A stretch of DNA of 64,000 nucleotides, taken from NCBI GenBank assembly GCA_021783175.1, contig JAJXUF010000009.1, positions 3,115-67,114 of the forward strand, written 5' to 3'. How positions within the stretch are numbered: position 1 is the stretch's first letter; every line of letters begins with the position of its first letter. The translations under genes and the position numbers were made by a program. Origin of the DNA: Pseudomonadota bacterium. Its GTDB lineage: Bacteria; Pseudomonadota; Gammaproteobacteria; Acidiferrobacterales; UBA6901. The notes beneath the pieces were generated by a model. The model saw nothing but the letters and a program-made list of their open reading frames with translations. It was not told the origin of the DNA and did no database searches. This document shows positions 16,774 through 25,733 of this stretch, one piece after another.

Positions 16774-17764
16774 ATGGCTGGAACGCGCATCACCCTCGAT
16801 CTAGACTCCACCGTCATGACCCGTTACGGCCAACAGGAGGGCGCGGCGCGCGGCTATAACCCGAGCAAACGGGGACGCGCCTCGCATCATCCGCTGATGG
16901 CGTTTGTCTCGGACCTGCGTATGGTGGCCAATTGCTGGCTGCGGCCGGGAAACAGCCACATGGCCAATAACGCCCAGGCCTTTCTCGACAACACCCTGGA
17001 CAAGCTCGGCGGCAAACGCGTGACCTTGGCTGCGCGCTGACAGCGGCTTTGGCGATAACGCGTTTCTCCAGGAATGAGAGGCAAAACCGCTGCACTACAT
17101 CATCGCCCTGCGCCTCAATCAGCCGCTGCAACGCGCACTCGTCGATCAACGCGGCTGGTGGATGCTGGACGAGGGCATCGATCTTGTCAGCTTCGATTAC
17201 CGGGCACCCAGCTGGCCCAGGGCGCGCCGCGTCCTCGGCATCCGTCAGCACACCGGCAGACGCGCAACGGCGAAAGGCAAAACGCTATCGCTGTTTGCCG
17301 ACGACCCGTGCCTTGGACAATACCGTTTCGCGGCCCTCGTCGCCGATCTCGATTTGCCGGCGCCAGAGATCTGGCGCAGCTACCGTGGGCGCGCCGGCTG
17401 CGAAAACCGCATCAAGGAACTGAAATACGACTTCGCCGCCGACCGCTTTTGCCTGAAGGATTTCTGGGCGACGGAGGCGTGCCTGAACGTGGCCATGCTG
17501 GCCTACAACCTGATGAGCCTGTTTCGCCAGGCCGTGCTCAGAGCCAGCGTCGTTCACGGCGGCGCCAAAGATGTGCAGCACACCTTGAAGACCCTGCGTT
17601 ACAAACTGTTCGCCAAGGCGGGTTACATCACGACGCCGGGAAGAAAAAATATCCTGAAACTCTGTGTCGCCATGCGCCAACGGCAATGGCTGGAAGGATT
17701 GTGGGACCGATCGAAAACCTTCTCGCTGCCGGTCCGGTTCACGCCGGTTTTTACGCCGGGGTGA
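16774..17764 (+). pseudogene. IS1380-family transposase, N-truncated and frameshifted
   Basis: Two frames join into one DDE transposase: LDLDSTVMTRYGQQEGAARG, then YNPSKRGRASHHPLMAFVSD, a shift near 17035 followed by RADSGFGDNAFLQE and an in-frame TGA, then HYIIALRLNQPL and, to the end, SYRGRAGCENRIKELKYDF. The LD.DST start, the RADSGFGD second Asp and the YRGRA..E..IKELK third motif identify the IS1380 group. The first ~100 residues are missing. It ends 30 bp from the stop of the convergent aminotransferase gene. Confidence 0.85.
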
Positions 17765-17793
17765 TGGCTAATGGAAAATCTGGGTTTAGTTCT

Positions 17794-18990
17794 TCATTCG
17801 TGACGCTGGAAACAGTGAACGAGCCGCGTCAGTCCGGCTTCCACTTCCTGCGAGTTGATGGCGTACGAAAGCCGTATTCCGCCGAGATCGCCGAACGCCT
17901 CGCCGTCCACAACGGCAATTTGCGCCTCGGCAAGCAATCGCTCCGCCAGACTGGTGCGCCCGGAATCCGGCGATGTGCCGGAACCCGCGGGCCACCGGTC
18001 GCGGGGAATCTTGAGGTAGAAATAGAAACCCCCTTCGGGTGCCGCCACACGGACACCGCGCAGGGCCTTCAGGATCTCCAGCCCTCGGGCCCGATTGCCC
18101 TCCAGGCGCGCCCGGACCGCACTGTGGTAGTCGTCATCTTGCGACTCCAAGGCCGCGAGCGCCGCCACCTGCGCAATCGAATTGGGATTGGAAGTGGTAT
18201 GCCCCTGGAAATTTGATACCGCCTGGATAACATGTTTGGGTGCCGCGGCGTAACCGATACGCCACCCGGCAAGGGCGTGCGACTTCGAAAACGAATCGAC
18301 CACGACCGTGCGATCTTTCAGGTCCGGCGCCACCTCCAACAGGTTGACGTGCCGGCGATCGTCATAGACAAAGGTGGAATAGCACTGATCGTAGATCACC
18401 CATAAACCGTTCTCGCGAACCAGCACCGCGATCTGCTCCAGCACCTCGGCCGGAATGACGTGGCCCGTGGGGTTGTTGGGCGTATTGATGATGATCGCCC
18501 TGGACTTCGGCCCGATGTGCCTGGCCACCAGGTCGGCCGTCAGGCGGTACCCACTGTCCGCCGTATCCACAAACACGGCCTTCGCGCCGGTCAAAGAAAT
18601 CTGGGTGGGAAATGTCGTCCAGTACGGGGCCGGCACCAGTACCTCGTCACCGGGATTGAATAACACCATGGCCGAGTTAAACAGCGCCTGTTTGGCGCCG
18701 GCGGTCACCGCAATTTCTTCCCAACTCCAAGGCAGTCCCGTCTGCCGTTCCAAGCGCGCGGCGATCGCGTCGCGCAGCGGGCGGATCCCCACGGTCTCGG
18801 TATACTTGTTGGTCCCCGAATACACCGCTTGCCGAGCCGCGTTGATGACGACTTCACTCAGCCCCTCATCGAGTTCTCCGGCGGCAAAATTCACGACCGA
18901 TTTCCCTTCCGCGCGGAGTCGCATGGCCAAATTGCGCATTCCGGAAGTTTGGGACCCTTGAACCACAGTCATCCTTTCAGCGAGCTTCAA
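17794..18990 (-). CDS. class I/II PLP aminotransferase (aspartate aminotransferase-like)
   Basis: A 398-residue fold-type I aminotransferase. Motifs include the NxPNNPTG substrate/phosphate region (NTPNNPTGHV), the aspartate that binds the pyridine N in YDQCYSTFVYD, and the Schiff-base Lys in DSFSKSHALAGWRIGY. The N-terminus KLAERMTVVQGSQT fits the family only if the TTG at 18990 is the start; GAGG seven bases upstream supports this. It is the last gene of the leftward block beginning with PEP mutase and so is probably a tailoring or precursor-supplying enzyme for the same product. Preferred amino donor and keto acid cannot be told from sequence. Confidence 0.85.
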   Translation of the reverse strand: MKLAERMTVVQGSQTSGMRNLAMRLRAEGKSVVNFAAGELDEGLSEVVINAARQAVYSGTNKYTETVGIRPLRDAIAARLERQTGLPWSWEEIAVTAGAKQALFNSAMVLFNPGDEVLVPAPYWTTFPTQISLTGAKAVFVDTADSGYRLTADLVARHIGPKSRAIIINTPNNPTGHVIPAEVLEQIAVLVRENGLWVIYDQCYSTFVYDDRRHVNLLEVAPDLKDRTVVVDSFSKSHALAGWRIGYAAAPKHVIQAVSNFQGHTTSNPNSIAQVAALAALESQDDDYHSAVRARLEGNRARGLEILKALRGVRVAAPEGGFYFYLKIPRDRWPAGSGTSPDSGRTSLAERLLAEAQIAVVDGEAFGDLGGIRLSYAINSQEVEAGLTRLVHCFQRHE

Positions 18991-19043
18991 TTCTATCCCT
19001 CGGCAATTGTCGGTTAAGGACTTGCTGCATCACAGCGATCGGA

Positions 19044-19661
19044 CTACCCGGCCCGATCGTTGGCAAAAAGACTCAGCGCCAGGATCGTGAGCGCATTGTG
19101 AAACTTTCCGTTCCGCGCCCTCGCGATGGCTTCGGCCGCCGACAAGGTGAGAACGCGAATATCCTCACCCTCGTCCTGGCGTCCGCGGAGTGTCGCCGTC
19201 GGCAGCTCGCGGATCGCGGCATAGAACAGATAGACCCTCGAATCCATCAGCGCAGGATTCGCAAAGAACACCGAGCGCGATCGGAGTTCCGTGATTTCAC
19301 AGCCCGTCTCCTCCTCGATCTCCTGGCGAATGGCCGCTTCCGGGACCGCACCCCTCGCAAGGGTGCCCGCGACCACCTCGGTTTGCCACAACAGATCCGG
19401 GCGCCCCGACACCGGACCTGCCGCCTCGAGCGCCAGGGCGCCGGGACGAAACTGCTCCACCAGAACGACGCGATCGCTGTTTCGGTGATGCAACAGTGCC
19501 GCGACCGTATCGGATGCACTCCCGATCTCGTACCGCATCGGGTCCGACAATCGACCCGAAAAAAGCGGATAACGGACCTGGTAGGCCGTCCAGCCGATGG
19601 GACCGGGAATTCCCGGTTCAACTCGATCCACTACTACTTCCGCGTCCATGTCTTCGCTCAC
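19044..19661 (-). CDS. Nudix hydrolase-like protein with altered Nudix box
   Basis: A 205-residue Nudix-fold protein of the ADP-ribose pyrophosphatase type. The box reads GTLARGAVPEAAIRQEIEEE followed by TGCEI. Compared with G-x5-E-x7-R-E-U-x-E-E-x-G-U, the first Glu is Ala and the Arg is Gln, while the metal-binding EIEEETG core is kept. Activity is therefore plausible but possibly redirected to another pyrophosphate bond. It could hydrolyse a nucleotide-linked intermediate such as a CMP-phosphonate; that is inference from the neighbouring PntC-like gene. Start is GTG 19661 or ATG 19649. Confidence 0.75.
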   Translation of the reverse strand: MSEDMDAEVVVDRVEPGIPGPIGWTAYQVRYPLFSGRLSDPMRYEIGSASDTVAALLHHRNSDRVVLVEQFRPGALALEAAGPVSGRPDLLWQTEVVAGTLARGAVPEAAIRQEIEEETGCEITELRSRSVFFANPALMDSRVYLFYAAIRELPTATLRGRQDEGEDIRVLTLSAAEAIARARNGKFHNALTILALSLFANDRAG

Positions 19662-19740
19662 CTGTCTCGTGATTCACCCCGTCGGCAACGGCGTCCATCT
19701 TTCAATACGCCGGTCGTCTGGACCGACGGCGCGGCCGGCA

Positions 19741-21000
19741 CTAGATCTCGGAAGTGCCGACCGCCGCCACCATCCGCTCCTCATTCCGCTGCGCCCGCTG
19801 AACCAGCAGGTGGAATGCGATGACGAGCGGCACGACATAGGCAACCAGCATGGCCAGACTTGTCCGCGCACCCAGTCGATCCACCACAAATCCGCCTGCC
19901 AGCAGGCCGACCGCCAACCCGAGCTCTGCAAAGTATCGATAGAGGGCGAACAGCTTGCCCTGGTGTTCCTTCGGTACTCGTTCATTGATCAATGATCCGA
20001 TCCCGATCTCCATCATCGGGATCCCGATCGCCGCGAGCCCAATGGCAATGGCCGCCGTTCCCACGTTGGCTGTCATGGCCAGGGCTCCAAAGCCGCCACC
20101 CACCACAACAAATCCGGCCAGCATCCCACGGAACCGGGGGAAGCGACCGAGCGCACTGATCACCACATTTCCGCAAAACGCACCGATACTAAACGCCGTG
20201 ACGGCCCATCCGTAAAAATCCCCCGCCCGGCTGAGGTCCATATTGAAGAAGCGCGGCAAGACGATCCAGTAACCGATAGCGTACACCGGGTTGTACAGTC
20301 CAAAGCACAGGATCGCCAGAAACAAAGGTCGATCGTTCTGCAGGACCCGCCACCCGGTCGCCAGGTCGGCGCGAACGTTGCTGACTTTCGAATTGTGAGA
20401 CGGACGGGTGATCCGCATGCGCGTCGAGCAATAGGACATCGTCATGAGTCCCGTGGCGACCAGGAAATAGAGGAACGGTGTCGCCAACACGGTATGCAGG
20501 AGCGATGACACCAGCGGCCCGATCATCCTTCCGATTCGCTTGGTATTGTCCATGACCAGATTGAGCGCACCGACGCGGCTGGGTTCGACGAGCTCGGGGA
20601 GCTGCGCGTTCATGGCCGGCAGCTCGATCACCCTCGATATCGCCAGCATCAACGCCAGGACGCTTAACGCAGCGAAATTGATGGCGTCCATGGCATAGGT
20701 GACCGGTATCGCGATCGCCAGGCCGGCGCCAACCAGATTGGTCGAGGTAATGAGGCGTTGGCGCGATACCCGGTCGACGTAGATCCCCGCAAACCAGCCG
20801 AGCGCCCAGAACGGCGCCCGAACCAAGAAAGCCACCATGGCGACCAGGACTGATGAGTGCGTGATGTCCCAAGTGAACCAGATGAGCGCCAATTCAGCGA
20901 CCTGATCGGCTAGGAAGGTCCCGGATCTCCCGATCCAGAGAAATCGGACATTCCGATCGGACAACATCCAGGTGACGGCAGCACCGATGCGGCTGGACAT
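19741..21000 (-). CDS. MFS transporter, probable product exporter
   Basis: A 419-residue integral membrane protein with 10-12 hydrophobic segments, e.g. ALIWFTWDI, VLVAMVAFLVRAPFW, ALSVLALMLAI, and late AIAIGLAAIGIPMMEIG and GLAVGLLAGGFVVDRLGA. The GIYVDRVSRQRLI loop after TM2 and the ...LPELVEPSR... segment are typical of enterobactin-exporter-like MFS families. ATG 21000 overlaps the preceding stop (TGATCATG), so translation is coupled to the HprK-like gene. Placed inside the biosynthetic block it most likely exports the finished compound or provides self-protection. Confidence 0.88.
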   Translation of the reverse strand: MSSRIGAAVTWMLSDRNVRFLWIGRSGTFLADQVAELALIWFTWDITHSSVLVAMVAFLVRAPFWALGWFAGIYVDRVSRQRLITSTNLVGAGLAIAIPVTYAMDAINFAALSVLALMLAISRVIELPAMNAQLPELVEPSRVGALNLVMDNTKRIGRMIGPLVSSLLHTVLATPFLYFLVATGLMTMSYCSTRMRITRPSHNSKVSNVRADLATGWRVLQNDRPLFLAILCFGLYNPVYAIGYWIVLPRFFNMDLSRAGDFYGWAVTAFSIGAFCGNVVISALGRFPRFRGMLAGFVVVGGGFGALAMTANVGTAAIAIGLAAIGIPMMEIGIGSLINERVPKEHQGKLFALYRYFAELGLAVGLLAGGFVVDRLGARTSLAMLVAYVVPLVIAFHLLVQRAQRNEERMVAAVGTSEI

Positions 21001-21002
21001 GA

Positions 21003-22169
21003 TCAGCGGGTCTCGACCGAAGGAAGTGGCGGCCACTCGCCACGAGCGGCCTGGCGTTCCTTGCAATTGAGGATGCCCTTGTTGAAGGGCCGGAGAATGT
21101 CCGCCCGGCCAAACAACTCCTCCAGGGAAGGCGCCCAGGTCATCTCATATTGCGGAACAGCGGTCCTGGCGATGGCGCGCTCGATGGTGGCGAGACGGTT
21201 GCGGACCTCGTCGGGTGAGACCGGATCGATTCCCAGCCACTCGCAGTGGTTCGGGTTCATGAATCCCTGCAGGAACGCGGTGAGGCGCGGCCCGCCGGAC
21301 CCCGGATCGGATTCGATCGCGTGAATGCCCGGTGCCGCATCCGGGCGGTATTCCGGATAGATAATGCCACCCAACGGGGCTTCCGGTTCAATGCGCGTCC
21401 CGAATCGTTCCGCGCCCTGCTCCGGGTACAGCGCGACCTTCTCATAGACGCCCCATAGCGAATCGTCGTCGTCCAACGACGACCGCCGATCCTCGGGAAA
21501 ATCGGCATTCAATTCCCGAAACAAGGCGGTCGTGGCGACACTCACCTTGAAGAACGCCGGCCATCCCCGCACGAGCAGCTGCCCGTCGCGGAGCATCAGA
21601 CAGACATTGTCGTTGGCCAGCTTCGACACCCAGTAGCCGGACAATAGCCGGCACAGCCCGGTGGTCTTGCCGGCCTTCTTGTTGCCCACCAGAAGAATCG
21701 CGTGCCCGCCCGCCACGACGCCACTGGCGTGCAGTACCACACCCCCGCTGTTTTGCACGGCGTTGAGGACAAAGTCCTCCACGATCCTCAGCAGCGGCAC
21801 CCGCAGGAGATCGGGACGGGGTGCCCACACTTGAATTCGCCTCTGGTCCGGGTCGACACGGATAACGACCTGAAAAGGCATCAGCTTGATCCAGAGTCCG
21901 TCCGCCGTGGACACGGTTCGTCCTTCACAGTAAAGAAAGCCGCCGCTTCGGTCAACGATGATCATCCCGGCCCCGTCGAAGTTCGGCGCACCGGGCACGG
22001 ATTCGCGGATATCAACCTCGACGCGGGCGACCCCCGGGGCGGCTCCAAGCCGATCCTGGATCTCGAAGTACGGGGAAAAATAGGACCGCAGGAACGCCAC
22101 GACCGGCTCGCAGCCCGTCGCCCACACAATCCGCAGCCGGTGGCCCCAATAAGAGAATTCAGTTTCCAT
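21003..22169 (-). CDS. HprK-like P-loop protein 1
   Basis: A 388-residue protein from ATG 22169. It shares the layout of HPr kinase/phosphorylase relatives: a ~130-residue N-terminal domain, then VVLHASGVVAGGHAILLVGN with Walker A GNKKAGKT at 162-169, and SKLANDNVCLM downstream in place of the usual Asp-rich metal site (S-D-D/N-D). Such stand-alone HprK-like proteins occur in peptide natural-product clusters, where some phosphorylate a Ser of the precursor. Its neighbour 22196-23332 is a paralogue. The substrate here is unknown; a phosphotransfer step on the phosphonate or acyl product is a guess. Confidence 0.75.
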   Translation of the reverse strand: METEFSYWGHRLRIVWATGCEPVVAFLRSYFSPYFEIQDRLGAAPGVARVEVDIRESVPGAPNFDGAGMIIVDRSGGFLYCEGRTVSTADGLWIKLMPFQVVIRVDPDQRRIQVWAPRPDLLRVPLLRIVEDFVLNAVQNSGGVVLHASGVVAGGHAILLVGNKKAGKTTGLCRLLSGYWVSKLANDNVCLMLRDGQLLVRGWPAFFKVSVATTALFRELNADFPEDRRSSLDDDDSLWGVYEKVALYPEQGAERFGTRIEPEAPLGGIIYPEYRPDAAPGIHAIESDPGSGGPRLTAFLQGFMNPNHCEWLGIDPVSPDEVRNRLATIERAIARTAVPQYEMTWAPSLEELFGRADILRPFNKGILNCKERQAARGEWPPLPSVETR

Positions 22170-22195
22170 GGTTGAATGCCGATCTGTTGTGGGCG

Positions 22196-23332
22196 TTAGG
22201 CCATTTCCACCGCGGGCGCGCGCAGACGGGACAGGCCCTTGTGAACCCCAGCGAGGAACGGAATCCGTTTCATCAGGCTGACGGCGCTGGGTGCCCAGGT
22301 CATCACATAGGCCGGTACCTTCGCATATAGCGTTTCGGCGATTTGGCGGATATTTGCCTCGATGAGGTCGTCCGAAATGCGACGGTATTCGAGCCAATTG
22401 TGGTAGATCGGATCGCGGCTGCCGAGATACACAGTCCGGATCTGGGTCACCAATTCGTCCAAATGTTCGACTTTCCGGACGGCGGTTGGCTCATCCGGCT
22501 TGAACCGGACGATCAGGCACATCGCCAGGTCCTCGCACGCCGGGACGAGGCGCGAGTTGAACAGACGCACGACCTGCTGGGACGTCAGTACCGTCTTTTT
22601 TCCCTCCGCCCAAAGGGTCTCGTAGCTCACCGTGCGACGTTCCGTCGGGAGGTATTCATGCAATACCGGGTGGTCCGCCATCGTCCCATGGGAGACACTG
22701 AAGGGCGATGGCCAACCGTATGCCGCCAACCCCCCTTCGCTTTGTGGCTTCGGCACCACCACCGTCGTGTCGCAACTCAGCTGGCTCACCTGGAAGTATT
22801 CGAGGAGCTCAAGGAGCAGCGTGGTTTTGCCCTGCCACATATCGCCCAGCAACAGGACACCGCGTCCGTCCGCTTCCACGCTGCTCGAGTGCAGCTGTAC
22901 TCCTCCGCTGTGCTCGACCATGACCGTGAGCAATCCCTTGATCAGCCGGATGGCGTCGAGCACCAGCAGCTCCCGATCCGGCTGATAAAGCTCGATCGAC
23001 CGTTCTTGCGGGCTCACCACAACATAGCTTCCCGTCAGCTGGATAAGCACCACGTGACCGCGCTCCCGCTCCCAACGCAGCCCATCGGACGCCAGATGCT
23101 TGTACAGGCTGGTGTCCACCTTGATCGTCCGGGGCGTGAGCGTCGGCGGCGTCAACCCCTCGGGAGGCCGCGCCAACATCAGGTTCACGTGCGTCGCACC
23201 TGGACGCCTTTCGCTTCCGCGCTCGGCAATGAAAAATGGTTCCACCTCGGACGCTATCGACGACATCATCCCGTCGTCGGCCTCGAGGTCCAGATCGATA
23301 CCCGCATATCGCAAATGGTAGAGACTTCCCAT
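22196..23332 (-). CDS. HprK-like P-loop protein 2
   Basis: A 378-residue paralogue of 21003-22169. GVQLHSSSVEADGRGVLLLG precedes Walker A GDMWQGKT at 163-170, and LSCDTTVVV replaces the downstream acidic motif. The C-terminus (ETLYAKVPAYVMTWAPS) closely resembles that of the paralogue (QYEMTWAPS). AGGAG seven bases before ATG 23332 fits. The two genes are adjacent with a 26-bp gap and may act as a heteromer. Neither contains an N-terminal DRTGG-type domain, so they are not housekeeping HprK. Confidence 0.75.
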   Translation of the reverse strand: MGSLYHLRYAGIDLDLEADDGMMSSIASEVEPFFIAERGSERRPGATHVNLMLARPPEGLTPPTLTPRTIKVDTSLYKHLASDGLRWERERGHVVLIQLTGSYVVVSPQERSIELYQPDRELLVLDAIRLIKGLLTVMVEHSGGVQLHSSSVEADGRGVLLLGDMWQGKTTLLLELLEYFQVSQLSCDTTVVVPKPQSEGGLAAYGWPSPFSVSHGTMADHPVLHEYLPTERRTVSYETLWAEGKKTVLTSQQVVRLFNSRLVPACEDLAMCLIVRFKPDEPTAVRKVEHLDELVTQIRTVYLGSRDPIYHNWLEYRRISDDLIEANIRQIAETLYAKVPAYVMTWAPSAVSLMKRIPFLAGVHKGLSRLRAPAVEMA

Positions 23333-23395
23333 CGGTGTACTCCTGTTTTCGCTTGTTGGACGTGTCGCGCCGCGTGCGTCGTTCGCTGATCGCCC

Positions 23396-24343
23396 CTACT
23401 CCAGCGCCACCACGCCGTCACGCGCCAGTTGGCGCGCGCTGTCGGCGATCCTCTCGGCGGACAATCCGAGACTGTGCTTCAACTCGAGCCACTCCCCGGT
23501 GTCGCCGAAACGGTCGGCAACTCCAATTGCCACGATTCGCCCGTATCCGTACGGGGCCATCGCGGCGGCAATCGCCTCGAACAGGCCACCGATGTGGCTG
23601 TGTTCCTCGACGACAACCGCGCTCCGACAACGCAGCAGACAGTCTCGCACCGTTGCGACGTCCAGCGGCTTGATGGTACTGACGTTGATAACCGCGGCCG
23701 AAATGCCTTCCGTCTCCAGTTCCGTCGCCGCCGCCAGCGCGTCTGCCACAACGCTCCCCGTCGCAAAGATTGCCACCTCGTCCCCGTCCTTCAGGATCCG
23801 CGCTCGTCCGATCTCAAAGGGACTGTCTTCGCGGGTGACGAATGGAACGGGTTCCTTTTGTAATCGAATGTACACCGGACCATCGTGTGCCGCGGCGGCG
23901 TGAACCGCCTTTTTTGCCTCGTAATAATCCGCGGGCGACAGCACCGTCATGCCCGGCAGAACCCGCATCAGCGCCACGTCCTCGACCCCCTGATGCGATC
24001 CTCCGTCATGGGATGCCGCCAGCCCGGCGTGTGTCGCGACCACCTTGACATTTAGTTGGCCAAACGCGACTGCCTGGCGAATCTGGTCGTAGGCCCTTCC
24101 AACGAAGATGGCGTAGGTGGTCGCGAACGGAACGAATCCCGCCAAAGACAACCCGGCCGCGATGCCGATGAGGTTCTGTTCGGCAATGCCGACATTGATG
24201 AATCGATCCGGAAACTTTCCTTTCACCCATTCGGTCCGCGTCGATCGGGACAGGTCCGCGTCGAGCACAAGGACGTCCGGACGGCTCGCGACCAATTCCA
24301 ACAAGGCATCTCCATAGGCATCTCGGGTTGCTTTGGCATTCAT
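23396..24343 (-). CDS. transketolase-like, C-terminal half (Pyr + C domains)
   Basis: A 315-residue protein with the pyrimidine-binding transketolase domain: INVGIAEQNLIGIAAGLSLA carries the catalytic Glu that activates TPP, and HAGLAASHDGGSHQGVEDVA is the usual substrate-side loop. The last ~120 residues form the C-terminal domain (VVVEEHSHIGGL). It starts four bases after the stop of the N-terminal half, so the two proteins form a split transketolase. Split transketolases act in secondary metabolism as well as sugar metabolism. In this locus it is the only TPP enzyme and therefore a candidate for the missing carbon-phosphorus intermediate step. Confidence 0.88.
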   Translation of the reverse strand: MNAKATRDAYGDALLELVASRPDVLVLDADLSRSTRTEWVKGKFPDRFINVGIAEQNLIGIAAGLSLAGFVPFATTYAIFVGRAYDQIRQAVAFGQLNVKVVATHAGLAASHDGGSHQGVEDVALMRVLPGMTVLSPADYYEAKKAVHAAAAHDGPVYIRLQKEPVPFVTREDSPFEIGRARILKDGDEVAIFATGSVVADALAAATELETEGISAAVINVSTIKPLDVATVRDCLLRCRSAVVVEEHSHIGGLFEAIAAAMAPYGYGRIVAIGVADRFGDTGEWLELKHSLGLSAERIADSARQLARDGVVALE

Positions 24344-24347
24344 GGCG

Positions 24348-25175
24348 CTACCTCGTCGCGGAAAGTTCTGACATAGCCTGTCGATAATCGTCGTCCGATA
24401 TGGGGTGATGGTGCCACTTCACGACGTTCTCCATGAACGAGATCCCCTTACCTTTTACGGTTTTGGCGATAACGATGGTGGGCCGCCCCGGCGTTTCCCT
24501 GGCGGCGGTCAGGGCCGCATCGATTTGCCCCAGATCGTGGCCATCGATGGCCATGGCATGCCATCCAAACGCCCGCGCCTTCGCCACCAGATCTCCCAGC
24601 GGAATGATGGACTCGGTTTCGCCGTCGTTTTGCAGTCCGTTGCGGTCCACGATGGCGACGAGATTGTCGGCGCCCAGCGCCGGCGCCGCCATCATGGCCT
24701 CCCAATTCTGCCCCTCCTGAAGTTCTCCATCGCCGAGAATGCAGTAGACCCGCGAATCCCGCTGGAGCCGCTTGAATCCGGACGCCAGCCCCAACCCGAT
24801 CGACAAACCCTGGCCCAACGAGCCGGTCGAGACGTCAATCCCCGGCAGCACGCGGGCCTTCGGGTGCCCCTGGAGCGGAGAGCCGAACTGACGCAAGGTC
24901 TTGAGCCAATCCACCGGGTACCAGCCCGCCAGTGCCAGGACGGTGTAAAGCACCGGTGCCGCATGTCCCTTGCTCAGGATGAGCCGATCACGATCGGGTT
25001 CGTCTGGTTTCAATACATCGAATCGCAAGTGCCGAAAGTACAGCGAGACCAGGATCTCCACGAGCGACAGCGATGATCCGGCATGCCCGGTGCCGGCGTG
25101 GTAAATCGACTCGATGGTCAACTGACGTGCGGTGGTTGCGATCTCTGCCAATCGCTTCGCGTCGCTCTGTTGCAC
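24348..25175 (-). CDS. transketolase-like, N-terminal half (TPP-binding domain)
   Basis: A 275-residue protein from GTG 25175 with GGAG eight bases upstream. It carries the TPP diphosphate/Mg motif GDGELQEGQNWEA and the ILSKGHAAPVLY and STGSLGQGLSIGLG segments typical of transketolase N-domains. With 23396-24343 it forms an alpha2beta2-type enzyme. Normal substrates are ketose phosphates; here it may decarboxylate or transfer two-carbon units to a phosphonate aldehyde. That substrate assignment is inference from the absence of a phosphonopyruvate decarboxylase gene. Confidence 0.88.
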   Translation of the reverse strand: MQQSDAKRLAEIATTARQLTIESIYHAGTGHAGSSLSLVEILVSLYFRHLRFDVLKPDEPDRDRLILSKGHAAPVLYTVLALAGWYPVDWLKTLRQFGSPLQGHPKARVLPGIDVSTGSLGQGLSIGLGLASGFKRLQRDSRVYCILGDGELQEGQNWEAMMAAPALGADNLVAIVDRNGLQNDGETESIIPLGDLVAKARAFGWHAMAIDGHDLGQIDAALTAARETPGRPTIVIAKTVKGKGISFMENVVKWHHHPISDDDYRQAMSELSATR

Positions 25176-25233
25176 CGGTTTTGCTCCGTATCGTTTGGTT
25201 CCAGAATATGACGACTGAGGGTTCCGCCTTTTT

Positions 25234-25722
25234 CTATTGATGCAGCGTAACCAACCCGAGCGTACGCTGATACTTGTCCTGAAGTCTGACCTTGTCGTTC
25301 AATAGCGCCGGCGAAAAGATCTCCAACACCCCGAGTGGACCGTCCGACGTGTTGGCCAGGCGATGCGGGCGACCGGGGGTCGACCACGCACACTGGTGAC
25401 GGGTCAGCGCCGTGGTTTCGCCATTCGATGTCAGCGCCAGGGTACCGTGGTGCACACAAAAGAATTCACGCCGAGTGTTGTGAAAATGTAGGCTGGTCGA
25501 TTGACCGGCCCCTAGCTGCGCAAACGACAGGCCATACATGCCGGAATCCAAGAGGATGGAGTTCGTACCATAGGGCTTGCCCAAGACGAACCGGGCGCGC
25601 TTCACAATCTCCACCGCGGGTTCCTCCAGCAGTTGCAGGAACAGCTCACGGACGGACGGGTCGCAGTCGGGCCATAGGGCGCCGAGGGCGTTGGATACGG
25701 CCACTAGTTCGGTGCTCATCAT
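25234..25722 (-). CDS. cupin-fold protein
   Basis: A 162-residue protein from ATG 25722 (AGGAG eight bases upstream; tandem ATGs). The C-terminal ~110 residues form a single cupin: STSLHFHNTRREFFCVHHGT supplies two His and Glu-like metal ligands, and PGRPHRLANTSDGPLGVLEI the late His. This resembles the mannose-6-phosphate isomerase-type cupins in polysaccharide and antibiotic loci. The N-terminal ~50 residues are helical and unassigned. It overlaps no neighbour but follows AsnB by 12 bp, so it is in the same operon. Function could be isomerase, oxygenase or binding protein. Confidence 0.75.
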   Translation of the reverse strand: MMSTELVAVSNALGALWPDCDPSVRELFLQLLEEPAVEIVKRARFVLGKPYGTNSILLDSGMYGLSFAQLGAGQSTSLHFHNTRREFFCVHHGTLALTSNGETTALTRHQCAWSTPGRPHRLANTSDGPLGVLEIFSPALLNDKVRLQDKYQRTLGLVTLHQ

Positions 25723-25733
25723 GCGTTCCACTC

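Noticed and set aside
17074..18216. 380-codon plus-strand frame spanning transposase end and aminotransferase
   Set aside because: Out of frame with the transposase remnant and antisense to the aminotransferase.
22343..23389. 348-codon plus-strand frame opposite the second HprK-like gene
   Set aside because: Antisense shadow; the minus strand has Walker A and a good ribosome binding site.
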